A stretch of DNA of 48,497 nucleotides from an uncultured Bacteroidaceae bacterium. Its GTDB lineage: Bacteria; Bacteroidota; Bacteroidia; Bacteroidales; Bacteroidaceae. Positions 1 through 7,918 of this stretch are shown piece by piece; positions within the stretch are counted from its first letter, which is position 1; the number at the start of each line of letters is the position of its first letter. The translations under genes and the position numbers were made by a program. Location: NCBI GenBank assembly GCA_934271655.1, contig CAKQRW010000025.1, forward strand, positions 1-48,497. The letters run 5' to 3'. The notes beneath the pieces were generated by a model. The model had not been told where the DNA came from and made no database searches. It was given only the letters and a program-made list of their open reading frames with translations.

Positions 1-39
1 TATAGCGACGGCACGTCGGTGAAGATGCTGGTGAGGTAG
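1..39 (+). CDS. 3' end of an upstream gene (possible)
   Basis: The first frame stays open from the window edge and ends in TAG at 37-39, giving a short tail that ends KMLVR. Codon choice (GTG, CTG, AGG) looks like the neighbouring genes. Only 12 codons are visible, so no product can be named and chance is not excluded. Nothing else recognisable lies between here and the promoter at 123. Confidence 0.3.
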   Translation, partial: YSDGTSVKMLVR

Positions 40-122
40 ACAGTGGCGGATATGCGCAGCGGAAAATAGAAGTTATAAAAGCTTAAAGTGACTTATAATA
101 TGTCATCTGGCATGTCTCTACG

Positions 123-153
123 TTGGAACGAACGCTGAAAAGTCATATCTTTG
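123..153 (+). promoter_or_regulatory. Bacteroidetes-type promoter of the SLC13 permease gene
   Basis: TTGG at 123-126 is followed after 19 nt by TATCTTTG at 146-153. This fits the Bacteroidetes sigma-ABfr pattern (TTTG, 19-21 nt, TAnnTTTG). The expected transcript start is near 160, leaving a leader of about 100 nt before the ATG at 262. Confidence 0.75.
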
Positions 154-261
154 CACACAAAGCGCGCAATGCTCTTGGGATGCCGTGCTTTTCCCTTTGA
201 AAAAGTACTGCTACTGGATGCGGTACATAAAAGGGTGAACATCAAAAAGGATTATAGAAAG

Positions 262-2100
262 ATGATATTGACATTAGTTGTGCTTGCTGTTGCAGCCCTT
301 CTCTTTGCCTTAAACAGGCTGCGCTCCGACATTGTGGCATTATGTGCTGTCGTGGCCCTTCTTCTTGGTGACGTGCTCACTCCGTCGGAGGCTTTGGCTG
401 GTTTCTCCGCGCCTGTAGTCATAATGATGGCGGGACTCTTCATTGTCGGAGGCGGCATCTTCCAGACAGGACTTGCCAAGATGGTGGGAGCGAGGCTGAT
501 GAGACTGGCAGGGCAGTCGGAACAGCGCCTTTTCCTTCTTGTGATGCTTGTCACAGCTGTCATCGGAGCTTTTGTCAGCAACACGGGTACAGTGGCGCTC
601 ATGCTGCCAATAGTGGTGTCGATGGCTTCAGGGGCAAAGATGAGTGTCGGCCGCTTGCTCATGCCGCTCGCTTTTGCCAGTTCTATGGGAGGCATGCTCA
701 CGCTGATAGGCACACCGCCCAATCTGGTCATCAACGATGCGTTGCAGAGTGCCGGAGGTAAGGGACTGGGATTCTTTGACTTTGCTCCTGTGGGAGCGGT
801 GTGCATCCTTGTTGGCGTGTTGGTGCTTATGCCTCTGAGCAAATGGTTTCTTGCTGGCAGGGGCGATGGCGATGACAAGGCTGTTGCTGGCAGAGGCAAG
901 AGTCTGCGCTCGCTAGTGAAGGAATATAAGTTGGCAGACGATGTGTCGAGGTGTGAAGTGAGGAAGGACAGTACGGTGGCAGGCCGTACTATTGGTGAAC
1001 TCAACATACACCAGCGCTATGGACTGGCTGTGCTGGAGGTGAGGCAGGACACACGGCGTAAGCGCAGGATAATGCGCGATGTCACGCAGAATATGGCTGT
1101 TGCAGACACGCGCCTGCGTGAGGGCGACATCATATATGTGTCGGGAACGGCTGAGCGCACAGCGGCATTTGCCAAGGACTATTCGCTGAGTGTAGAGTTC
1201 AATGCCTGCGATCTTGACTTCTTCGACATAGGCATAGCGGAAGTGGTGCTCTTGCGCCAGTCCAAGTTTGTGGGCATGAGACTGAGTGATGCCGGCTTCC
1301 GCGCCAAGTTCAGCATCAACGTGCTGGCTGTGAGGCGAGGACTTAATTATATTAAGGATGGACTCGCTGACATTAGGCTGCAGGCAGGCGATGTCTTGCT
1401 GGTGCAGGGCACGTGGAACAACATAGGCCGTCTGTCTAACGATGAGGAACATTGGGTGGTGCTTGGCCAGCCGCTGGAAGAGGCTGCGCGTGTCACCCTC
1501 GACCACAAAGCTCCGCTGGCGGCTTGCATCATGGCTCTTATGGTGGCCATGATGGTCTTTGATTTCATTCCAGTGGCTCCTGTCACGGCTGTGCTCATAG
1601 CCAGCGTGCTGATGATACTCACGGGATGCTTCAAGAGTGTGGAGGCTGCGTATAAGACCATAAACTGGGAAAGCATAGTGCTGATAGCAGCCATGATGCC
1701 CATGTCTACGGCGCTGGAGAAGACTGGTGCCTCGGCTCTTGTGTCGGAGATGCTTGTGGAAAGCCTTGGCTCGTGCGGGCCGTTTGTGCTGCTTGGCGGC
1801 ATATATTTCACCACGTCGCTGCTCACAATGTTCATATCCAACACGGCTACAGCCGTGCTCATGGCTCCTATAGCCATGGCGTCTGCCCATTCGTTGGGGG
1901 TTAGCCCAGTGCCGCTGCTCTTTGCTGTGGCTGTGGCTTCAAGCATGTGCTTTGCGTCGCCTTTCTCCACTCCGCCCAATGCCTTGGTGATGAAGGCTGG
2001 CAGATACACGTTTATGGACTACATCAAGGTGGGACTGCCGTTGCAAATAGTGATGGGAGTGGTGATGACGTTTGTGCTGCCGCTTATTTTCTCTTTCTGA
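262..2100 (+). CDS. SLC13/DASS family permease with two RCK_C (TrkA_C) domains
   Basis: This is a predicted inner-membrane symporter of 612 residues from the DASS/SLC13 family, whose members carry dicarboxylates, sulfate or similar anions, usually with Na+. Two SNT motifs mark the two inverted halves: one near residue 105 (VSNTGTVALMLP) and one near 524 (ISNTATAVLMAP). The loop GTPPNLVIND and its partner STPPNALV support the family. Between the halves, about residues 200-410, lie two RCK_C-like regulatory domains of the kind that bind small ligands. I chose ATG 262 because it opens directly into the first membrane helix and sits after the promoter; the frame is open to TTG 151, but that codon overlaps the promoter. 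The gene has its own promoter and no clear partner. Substrate is unknown. Confidence 0.85.
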   Translation: MILTLVVLAVAALLFALNRLRSDIVALCAVVALLLGDVLTPSEALAGFSAPVVIMMAGLFIVGGGIFQTGLAKMVGARLMRLAGQSEQRLFLLVMLVTAVIGAFVSNTGTVALMLPIVVSMASGAKMSVGRLLMPLAFASSMGGMLTLIGTPPNLVINDALQSAGGKGLGFFDFAPVGAVCILVGVLVLMPLSKWFLAGRGDGDDKAVAGRGKSLRSLVKEYKLADDVSRCEVRKDSTVAGRTIGELNIHQRYGLAVLEVRQDTRRKRRIMRDVTQNMAVADTRLREGDIIYVSGTAERTAAFAKDYSLSVEFNACDLDFFDIGIAEVVLLRQSKFVGMRLSDAGFRAKFSINVLAVRRGLNYIKDGLADIRLQAGDVLLVQGTWNNIGRLSNDEEHWVVLGQPLEEAARVTLDHKAPLAACIMALMVAMMVFDFIPVAPVTAVLIASVLMILTGCFKSVEAAYKTINWESIVLIAAMMPMSTALEKTGASALVSEMLVESLGSCGPFVLLGGIYFTTSLLTMFISNTATAVLMAPIAMASAHSLGVSPVPLLFAVAVASSMCFASPFSTPPNALVMKAGRYTFMDYIKVGLPLQIVMGVVMTFVLPLIFSF

Positions 2101-2107
2101 GTGCAGG

Positions 2108-2231
2108 ATAAGTAGGTGAGTGGACGCTCATGATTATTATAGTAGACGCTCATGATTATTATAGTAGTTGCTCATGATTATTTTATAAGTAGTTGCTCAT
2201 GATTTTTTTTTATATTTGGCGTGCTCTATCT
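2108..2231. repeat. tandem and decayed copies of the TAAGYAGRTG repeat family
   Basis: Four adjacent units of about 22-25 bp carry the core GTAGNYGCTCATGATTATT, at about 2120-2140, 2141-2162, 2163-2187 and 2188-2210. The last unit runs into a second block, TATATTTGGCGTGCTCTATC, at 2212-2231. The same two-block order occurs in reverse at 9850-9895. The array begins just after the permease stop codon. A further single copy, TAAGCAGGTGTTCGAAATG, lies at 2301-2319. Confidence 0.8.
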
Positions 2232-2258
2232 CTGTCATGTTATCCTGATAGTGCCAAG

Positions 2259-2293
2259 GAAAAAAACGCATGGTCTGCAAGAGGCCATGCGTT
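2259..2293 (-). terminator. intrinsic terminator after pspC
   Basis: An 11-12 bp stem (ACGCATGGTCT at 2266-2276 against its partner at 2281-2292, one G-U pair) closes a GCAA loop. Read on the minus strand it is followed by a run of T (the A-run at 2260-2266). It lies downstream of the minus-strand pspC gene and probably ends the nudC-lipoprotein-pspC transcript. Confidence 0.75.
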
Positions 2294-2407
2294 ATGATGT
2301 TAAGCAGGTGTTCGAAATGATTATGAGCATCAACTCATGCGCTGTAGGCAGACGCTGTGAAATGATATGTGGCATCTGCTGCGGCATATAGGGCATCGGA
2401 ACGTTTT

Positions 2408-2605
2408 TTACCTTTGGCTGTCTTCTGCAGGCATGATGAATGCCAGCACGATGTAAAGGAGCACTCCTCCGATACCGAAGGAGAAGATGGTCAGCACGGC
2501 GTAGATGGCGCGTGTGATTGTGGGGTCGATGTCGAAGTAGTTGGCTATGCCACCGCAAACTCCAGAAATCTTACTGTCGGATGAACGTGTTAGTCTCTTG
2601 CTCAT
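2408..2605 (-). CDS. PspC domain protein, small membrane protein
   Basis: This 65-residue protein is a stand-alone PspC domain. It opens with basic residues and the typical stretch SDSKISGVCGGIANYFDID, followed by one hydrophobic helix of about 20-25 residues and a short acidic end (MPAEDSQR). In enterobacteria PspC is a membrane sensor of envelope stress, but single-domain PspC proteins are common in Bacteroidetes and their role there is not established. It is the last gene of a minus-strand set with the glycine-zipper lipoprotein and nudC, 88 bp after the lipoprotein and followed by a terminator. Family assignment is firm; function is inferred. Confidence 0.85.
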   Translation of the reverse strand: MSKRLTRSSDSKISGVCGGIANYFDIDPTITRAIYAVLTIFSFGIGGVLLYIVLAFIMPAEDSQR

Positions 2606-2660
2606 AGTTGTATGATTTTATAATTGCCGTTAATAAAGTGCAGTTAAGAATTGCCGCCGT

Positions 2661-2696
2661 TAAGCATGTGCTCGAAATATCTTGAGCACATACTTA
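2661..2696. repeat. short inverted repeat of the TAAGYAGRTG family, holding a stop codon
   Basis: TAAGCATGTGCTC (2661-2673) is mirrored by GAGCACATACTTA (2684-2696), a 13-bp stem with one mismatch and a 10-nt loop. The stop codon of the lipoprotein gene (TAA on the minus strand, 2694-2696) is the first triplet of the repeat on that strand. The spacer 2606-2660 also holds two copies of AATTGCCG. Confidence 0.75.
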
Positions 2697-3428
2697 TCTG
2701 AGTCCTATAGTCATGCTGTGTCCGTGCTCCACAAGTCCGGCGTGGCTGGTGGTGAGCGACACGGTGACGCTGCCTCCCTGGCGGGCTTTCTTGCAGAAGA
2801 TGCGACCAGTGTAGCGTAGTTTTTCGCCAGGCTCTATGGACGTGGTGAGTGATGGCGACACTATGCAACTTTTCACGTTGTCTACATCAAGCCAGATGGT
2901 GACCCCTGCCATGGGCTTGTCGGTAGTGTTGGTGATGATGCTTTCCACTTCTATGACCTCGTTCTTGGAGAGCATGCCGTCGCCGTTGCTGTCGGTGTAG
3001 GTGAGGTCTGACACTTCCAGACCCGAGTGTAAGGCGTAGCTCTGACTGCTGGTGCCGCGGTAGGTGTCGCCAGCATGCTTGCCTTCGTCATATCCTGCTC
3101 CACCGCCAGTCTGGTAGTCGGCATCGCTACTTGTCTGATAGTCGGCATCGCCATCATGACTGCTGTTGTAGGCTGCCTTTGCGTTTTTCTCTATCTGGTT
3201 GGCCACGCTGACACCGAGTATGGCTCCAACGCCCATGCCGATCAGATTGCCCAAAGCCGCATTCTCTCCGCGGAAACGTCCGTGGCCAGAGAGGAAACCG
3301 ACTGTCTCACCGACATGTCCGCCAATCACGGCGCCTGTCACTCCTGCCGATGCCTGATATGAACTGCTGCAGCTGCTTGCCAGGAAGAGCGAGGCCAGAG
3401 CTGTGCATGCTATAGTGTTCTTTTTCAT
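2694..3428 (-). CDS. lipoprotein with glycine zipper and a single EF-hand-like loop
   Basis: The 244-residue product starts with a lipoprotein signal (LFLASSC, Cys20), so it is probably anchored in the outer or inner membrane. Residues about 29-75 are glycine-rich and hydrophobic with GxxxG spacing (GVTGAVIGGHVG, GNLIGMGVGAILG), a glycine-zipper pattern seen in envelope lipoproteins. A low-complexity linker follows with a repeated DADYQT. Residues 146-157 (DSNGDGMLSKNE) match a full 12-position calcium EF-hand loop, with D1, N3, D5, G6, L8 and E12. The last 80 residues look like a beta-sandwich domain (TNTTDKPMAGVTIWLDV). Neighbours are nudC (68 bp upstream) and pspC. No specific function is known to me; a structural or calcium-tuned envelope role is inference. 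Confidence 0.75.
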   Translation of the reverse strand: MKKNTIACTALASLFLASSCSSSYQASAGVTGAVIGGHVGETVGFLSGHGRFRGENAALGNLIGMGVGAILGVSVANQIEKNAKAAYNSSHDGDADYQTSSDADYQTGGGAGYDEGKHAGDTYRGTSSQSYALHSGLEVSDLTYTDSNGDGMLSKNEVIEVESIITNTTDKPMAGVTIWLDVDNVKSCIVSPSLTTSIEPGEKLRYTGRIFCKKARQGGSVTVSLTTSHAGLVEHGHSMTIGLR

Positions 3429-3496
3429 TGTATTCCTGCGTTATTATGTGAAAATATTAGTCCTGTTTACTTGGCTTGTCTCTTGCTTACCCCGCG

Positions 3497-4282
3497 CTAT
3501 TTCTCCGCCAGATAGTCGTCTATGAGACGTCGTGCGATGGAGAGCTTGTCGGGGATGGGCGGCATGCTGTGTCTGTTGCACCATCTGGCTGCGCTCAGTT
3601 CGTTGGCCTGGACCTTTATCTCGCCGCTCACGTAGTCGGCTGTGAAACCCACCATGATGCCGCACGGATAGGGCCATGGCTGACTGGCGAAATAGCGTAT
3701 GTTGGTGATGGTGAGTCCCACTTCCTCGCGCACCTCCCTCACCACACACTCCTCCAGCGTCTCGCCTGTCTCCACAAAGCCTGCCACGAGACCGTACATC
3801 TCGCTGCGCTTGAAGTTGAGGGCGTGCACCAGAAGGATGTCGTCGCCACGACGTATGCGCACTATGATGGCCGGGCTGACTTGCGGCCATACCTCCTTGC
3901 CGCAGTGTGTGCATCGCTTGCTGATGGCGGTGTGGCGTGCCATGGGCGCTCCGCACACTCCGCAGTAGCGCGTGTTGCTGTCCCAGTAGAGCAGTTCGGC
4001 GGCCTTGCCTGCCTCGCGGTAGAAGTCCTCGGGCAGCACAAACCATGACTGTCTCAGGCCTATGGTCTCTAAGGTGCCAAGCCCATCTTCGGGCGGCACG
4101 TCGAGACTGTAGGCACGGCATGGCAGTCCGTGCATGGGCGGCAGCTCCTGCTGTGGAGTCCATTCCTTGATGGGCAATGGAGGCTCGACGGAGCATGGCA
4201 CCCTGTAGCCCGACTCGTCGTGTTCCAGGACGATGTTGTTGCTTATGAAGATGAACCAGTATGTCTTTTTGCTTTCTTCCAT
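3497..4282 (-). CDS. nudC: NAD+ diphosphatase / NADH pyrophosphatase NudC (Nudix)
   Basis: This 261-residue Nudix hydrolase is of the NudC type, which cleaves NAD(H) to NMN(H) and AMP and can remove NAD caps from RNA. A zinc ribbon is formed by Cys107, Cys110, Cys124 and Cys127 (YCGVCG and RCTHCG). The Nudix box spans about residues 168-190, with ETGETLEE and REVREEVG. The NudC-specific array SQPWPYP follows at 200-206. The length is normal for the family. It is probably the first gene of the minus-strand set with the lipoprotein and pspC; a TAATTTTG promoter element lies 48 nt upstream. Confidence 0.93.
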   Translation of the reverse strand: MEESKKTYWFIFISNNIVLEHDESGYRVPCSVEPPLPIKEWTPQQELPPMHGLPCRAYSLDVPPEDGLGTLETIGLRQSWFVLPEDFYREAGKAAELLYWDSNTRYCGVCGAPMARHTAISKRCTHCGKEVWPQVSPAIIVRIRRGDDILLVHALNFKRSEMYGLVAGFVETGETLEECVVREVREEVGLTITNIRYFASQPWPYPCGIMVGFTADYVSGEIKVQANELSAARWCNRHSMPPIPDKLSIARRLIDDYLAEK

Positions 4283-4329
4283 TCTTCTTTCTCTGATGTC
4301 TTTTTATTGTCGTTGCTTTTATTTCGATT

Positions 4330-4337
4330 CAAAATTA
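4330..4337 (-). promoter_or_regulatory. -7 element upstream of nudC
   Basis: TAATTTTG on the minus strand (CAAAATTA at 4330-4337) fits TAnnTTTG. The matching upstream TTG is poor. The expected start near 4322 leaves a leader of about 40 nt. Confidence 0.5.
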
Positions 4338-4409
4338 GCAAATAATTATGATATAAAAGTGCACGAAAGTATTTAAATATATTAAAATCTGAAACTATTT
4401 GCCCAGAAC

Positions 4410-4440
4410 TTGTAAATTAGCTCGAAAGTTGCTACTTTTG
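4410..4440 (+). promoter_or_regulatory. promoter of the GH25 lysozyme gene
   Basis: TTG at 4410-4412 and TACTTTTG at 4433-4440 are 20 nt apart, as expected for the Bacteroidetes vegetative promoter. The leader to the ATG at 4530 would be about 80 nt. Confidence 0.7.
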
Positions 4441-4529
4441 TAATCAATTTGACTTCATGGCCTTGGCAAGCGCAGACTTGCAAAAGGCGTATTGAAGCTA
4501 AACTGACGTACGAAAAAATAAAATGACAG

Positions 4530-5375
4530 ATGGAATATCCCAGTAATAAGATAGGCAAGACAGCCCGCATCGTGCTGCTCGCCTTGCTGTGCCTGTGCAG
4601 CATGCAGATGGTGGCGCAGAAGAAATCGGAATTTAGGAAAAGCAAGAAGAGCGGACACCATACAGAGTATGTGCAGGATATCAAGCCAGACCCCGTGGCA
4701 AGCAAGGCAAGGCCCGACCGCCATCCTCGCGCCATAGACATGCCTCTGCTTCTGGGCCACGGCACGGCGAAGCAGTTGCACGGCATAGATGTGAGCCATT
4801 ACCAGGGACGCATAAACTGGGATGAGGTGGCGAGAGATCCTAATGTGCGTTATGTCTACATAAAGGCCACAGAGGGTGTGAAGACGGTGGACGACCGGTA
4901 TGAGGAGAACTTCCGTGAGTGCAAGCGAGTGGGCATCAAAGTGGGGAGCTATCTCTTCTTCCGTCCGCACCTCCCGGCCAAGGCGCAGTTTGACCTGTTC
5001 ATGTCGATGGTGGACACTAAGAAGCAGGATCTCCTGCCGCTCATCGACGCAGAGGCTATAAAGGGCGTGTCGGTCTATGCCTTTCAGACTCGCCTGCTCG
5101 AACTGTGCGACCTGTTTGAGAAAGAATATGGCAAGAAGCCTCTTATATATACAGGGCGCAACTTCTACGACCGTAACATTGCGGGCAATTCGCGCCTGCG
5201 CTCGTATAAGTATTTCATAGCGGCTTACACTCTCGACGAACCCGAACTGTCGGACGGAAATGACTTCCTGATGTGGCAGTATACCGCCACGGGACGGGCA
5301 AAGGGAATACGCGGAAATGTGGACATGAGCCGCTTTGTGGGCAATCACCAGTTGAGGGAGATTCTCTATAGATGA
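4530..5375 (+). CDS. GH25 family lysozyme (secreted muramidase)
   Basis: The 281-residue product has a hydrophobic N-terminal segment (IVLLALLCLCSMQMVAQ), consistent with export to the periplasm or outer surface, then a basic linker and a GH25 barrel. Barrel landmarks are GIDVSHYQG (Asp87), YIKATEG, GSYLFFRPH, the catalytic-type pair in LIDAEA (Asp173 and Glu175), PLIYTG and MWQY. GH25 enzymes hydrolyse the MurNAc-GlcNAc bond of peptidoglycan. The gene stands alone with its own promoter. Cell-wall remodelling is the likely role, but attack on other bacteria cannot be excluded. Confidence 0.9.
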   Translation: MEYPSNKIGKTARIVLLALLCLCSMQMVAQKKSEFRKSKKSGHHTEYVQDIKPDPVASKARPDRHPRAIDMPLLLGHGTAKQLHGIDVSHYQGRINWDEVARDPNVRYVYIKATEGVKTVDDRYEENFRECKRVGIKVGSYLFFRPHLPAKAQFDLFMSMVDTKKQDLLPLIDAEAIKGVSVYAFQTRLLELCDLFEKEYGKKPLIYTGRNFYDRNIAGNSRLRSYKYFIAAYTLDEPELSDGNDFLMWQYTATGRAKGIRGNVDMSRFVGNHQLREILYR

Positions 5376-5506
5376 GTAGTCTCGAAAAATGCTGTAATTT
5401 ACAATTTTGCAAGTTAGACAATACAAAAGGACTCATGTTGTTGAAAAATTTGGCATGAAATGTATTTTGTTGGAAGTTCATGTCTTTTTATATAGACGAA
5501 AACATG

Positions 5507-5514
5507 TATCTTTG
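5507..5514 (+). promoter_or_regulatory. -7 element upstream of the histidine kinase
   Basis: TATCTTTG at 5507-5514 matches TAnnTTTG exactly; the upstream element is only T-rich. The leader to the ATG at 5659 would be about 135 nt with no obvious structure. Confidence 0.6.
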
Positions 5515-5658
5515 TAGCTGTTTTTGTGGCTTGCACAACAGGAGCCGCATAGGGACAAGTATTCTGAAAGGACAGCGCCTTGCTGCCGTAAGATACTGTC
5601 ATGAGAAATCAGAAAAATTCAGACTGTATAAAGTAAAATTGTATTTCGCGTAGGTAAG

Positions 5659-7176
5659 ATGGAATTATCGAAGGATGGTAAAGAAAGTACAGAGATGCAT
5701 TTGGCCAGGATGAAGGAAGTGCTGGACTCTGCCAAAATGGGCATATGGCGCACTACGATGTGTGAAGGCTGTGCGCCGCGCATGTCGGCTTCGGACAAGA
5801 TGCTTGAGCTGATAGGACTGGAGAAAGACTGCAAATGCACGGAAGAGGAAGTATATGATGCTTGGTTTTCCAGAATATGCCCAGAATCGGCGAAGGCAGT
5901 GGATAAGTATGTCCATAATATGGTGGAAAAGGGAAGTGACGAGGTCACTTATCTATGGAGCCATCCAAAGAAGGGCAAGAGATATGTGAGATGCGGTGGA
6001 GTGGGCTACAAGCTTGACGACGGCACTGTTGTGCTGGAGGGATACCATTATGACGTGACTGAGCAGCTGACCAAGCAGATGCAGGACACGCTTGTCATCA
6101 ACTCGCTGGCCAATCTGTATGCAAGTGTCTTCTATATAGACATGGAGAACGACTCCTACATATCCTATGTTAACAAGCTGTCGAATGTCTTTGATGTCAT
6201 TCCTGTGACTGGTTCGTTCAGCAAGAGCTTTGCCCTCTTCCCTGATAATTTCTGCCACGAGAGCGAGAGGGAGCGTCTGCGCGAGTTTACAGACCTGTCC
6301 ACACTCAACAAGCGTCTGCAATATCGCAATTCCATTTCCGTGCAGTATCGCGGACGTCACATAGGATGGCTGCGCTTCACGCTCCTGGTGAGCGACCGCA
6401 ACGCCGACGGCACCATAAGGCACATGGTGGCAACGGTGGAGGACATCACTGAGACACGCAACAAGGAGATGGAGCGTCTGGATGAACTGAAGATGAACAT
6501 CGACGCCAACCATTCCAAGACCATGATGCTGCAGAATATGACACATGAGATACGCACGCCGCTCAACGCCATGTTTGGCTTCTCGCAGTTGCTCTGCATG
6601 CCAGACGGATGCATTACCGACGAGCAGAAGGCTGAGTATTTCAACTATATATACAATAGCTTCAACATGCTGTCGATGCTCATAGACGATGTGCTTGACA
6701 TCACGGATGCGGAGCATGGCAACTACCGCATCACGAAGAGCCGCTTTGCGGTCAACACCGTGTGCCGCAATGCCATGCAGATGGCGGAGATACGCCTCTA
6801 TGACGGTGTGAAGATGTATTTCACCACAGATGTGGCTGACGACTACACCATCGAGTCGGATGACAGGAGAATACAGCAGTTGCTCGTCAACATACTGACT
6901 AATGCCTGCAAGCATACGCAGCAGGGAGAAATCCACATGGACCTGTCCACAAAGGAGAATCCTGGTCACTTGACCTTCTCTGTCACGGATACGGGCGAGG
7001 GCATTCCTGAGGACATGCGCAAGGATATCTTTGAGCGCTACAAGAAGGCTAATGACTCAGTGCAAGGCTCTGGACTGGGACTGCACATATGCAGCACCAT
7101 AGCAGAGAAACTGGGGGCACAGATAAAACTGGACGAGTCGTACACGACTGGAGCGCGCTTCCTGTTCATACTGTAG
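5659..7176 (+). CDS. soluble PAS-type sensor histidine kinase
   Basis: The 505-residue kinase has no membrane helix, so it is probably cytosolic. The N-terminal 270 residues look like two PAS/PAC-type sensor modules: one ends in EGYHYDVTEQ and the second in VEDITETRN. The HisKA box HEIRTPLN contains the phospho-acceptor His296. The ATPase domain shows the N box (Asn415 in ILTNACKHT), G1 DTGEGIP near 444 and G2 GSGLGL near 470. No receiver domain is fused and no response regulator is adjacent, so its partner lies elsewhere. Two CxxC-like features near the start (CEGC at about 35-38 and a CKC further on) may matter for sensing, but this is a guess. It ends at a shared terminator facing greA. 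Confidence 0.88.
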   Translation: MELSKDGKESTEMHLARMKEVLDSAKMGIWRTTMCEGCAPRMSASDKMLELIGLEKDCKCTEEEVYDAWFSRICPESAKAVDKYVHNMVEKGSDEVTYLWSHPKKGKRYVRCGGVGYKLDDGTVVLEGYHYDVTEQLTKQMQDTLVINSLANLYASVFYIDMENDSYISYVNKLSNVFDVIPVTGSFSKSFALFPDNFCHESERERLREFTDLSTLNKRLQYRNSISVQYRGRHIGWLRFTLLVSDRNADGTIRHMVATVEDITETRNKEMERLDELKMNIDANHSKTMMLQNMTHEIRTPLNAMFGFSQLLCMPDGCITDEQKAEYFNYIYNSFNMLSMLIDDVLDITDAEHGNYRITKSRFAVNTVCRNAMQMAEIRLYDGVKMYFTTDVADDYTIESDDRRIQQLLVNILTNACKHTQQGEIHMDLSTKENPGHLTFSVTDTGEGIPEDMRKDIFERYKKANDSVQGSGLGLHICSTIAEKLGAQIKLDESYTTGARFLFIL

Positions 7177-7290
7177 TGAATGAATGCTTGGTCAATAGTG
7201 TGGGATGAAAGCCTTGCGGCATTGCCGCTTGACTATTGGCTGGCTGGGTTTTTTCAGCCCGAGCGCATGTGATGTGAAAACTTGCTTATG

Positions 7291-7343
7291 AAACACTTGC
7301 AGCCCGGCAAAGGTCTTATACCTTTGCCGGGCTGCAAGTGTTT
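7291..7343. terminator. bidirectional intrinsic terminator between the kinase and greA
   Basis: A near-perfect 23-bp stem (7291-7313 with 7321-7343) encloses the 7-nt loop TCTTATA. It is flanked by A-rich sequence on the left and TTTTT on the right, so it can act on both strands. It lies between convergent genes. A weaker inverted pair (TCAATAGT near 7191 and ACTATTG near 7232) precedes it. Confidence 0.9.
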
Positions 7344-7385
7344 TTATTCATTCGAGTGAAGATGCGTTCATCTGAGAGGTATGTG

Positions 7386-7850
7386 TCAGATGCTGATGCT
7401 GTCTATCCGCAGCTTTAGTGTACCTGCTGGCACCTGCGCCTCCACAGTCTCATTGACCTTTCTGCCCACCAACGCCTCAGCAATGGGCGACTTGATGGAT
7501 ATCTTTCCCTCTTTCAGGTTGGCTTCGTGAGGGTTGACGATGGTGTATGTCATTTTGACTCCTGTAGCCACATTGGTCATCTCCACTTTGCGGAACAGTC
7601 CCACCACATCTTTGTCAAGGTTGGAAGTGTCCAGCACTCTTGCATGCTCCAGCACCCTCTGCTTGAACCTGATCTTTCCCAGCAGTCTGCCGTGGGAACG
7701 CTTTGCCGCATGATACTCAAAATTCTCGCTTAGGTCGCCTTTTTCGCGTGCCTCAGTCAGTTCGGCCTTCACCCTCGGCAACTCCACGTTTATCAGTTCG
7801 TTGAGTTCGGCCACAAGGCTGTCGTAGCATTCTTGCGATAAATATTCCAT
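7386..7850 (-). CDS. greA: transcription elongation factor GreA
   Basis: The 154-residue product is a standard-length GreA, which rescues backtracked RNA polymerase by stimulating cleavage of the nascent RNA. The coiled-coil tip carries the conserved GDLSENFEYHAAK, with the acidic pair Asp39 and Glu42 that coordinates Mg2+ in the polymerase channel. The C-terminal FKBP-like domain follows (VNPHEANLKEGKISIKSPIA). It starts at the ATG at 7850, 68 bp after the lipoprotein gene upstream, and ends 43 bp from the shared terminator. Confidence 0.95.
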   Translation of the reverse strand: MEYLSQECYDSLVAELNELINVELPRVKAELTEAREKGDLSENFEYHAAKRSHGRLLGKIRFKQRVLEHARVLDTSNLDKDVVGLFRKVEMTNVATGVKMTYTIVNPHEANLKEGKISIKSPIAEALVGRKVNETVEAQVPAGTLKLRIDSISI

Positions 7851-7918
7851 GTGTGTGAGTGCAAGCTTGTCCAGACATCAGGTGTATGCCACCGTTCGTG
7901 TCTGTGCGTCGTGATGCG

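Noticed and set aside
4455..5426. 323-codon minus-strand frame opposite the GH25 gene
   Set aside because: Shadow of the lysozyme gene, which has signal, motifs and promoter on the plus strand.
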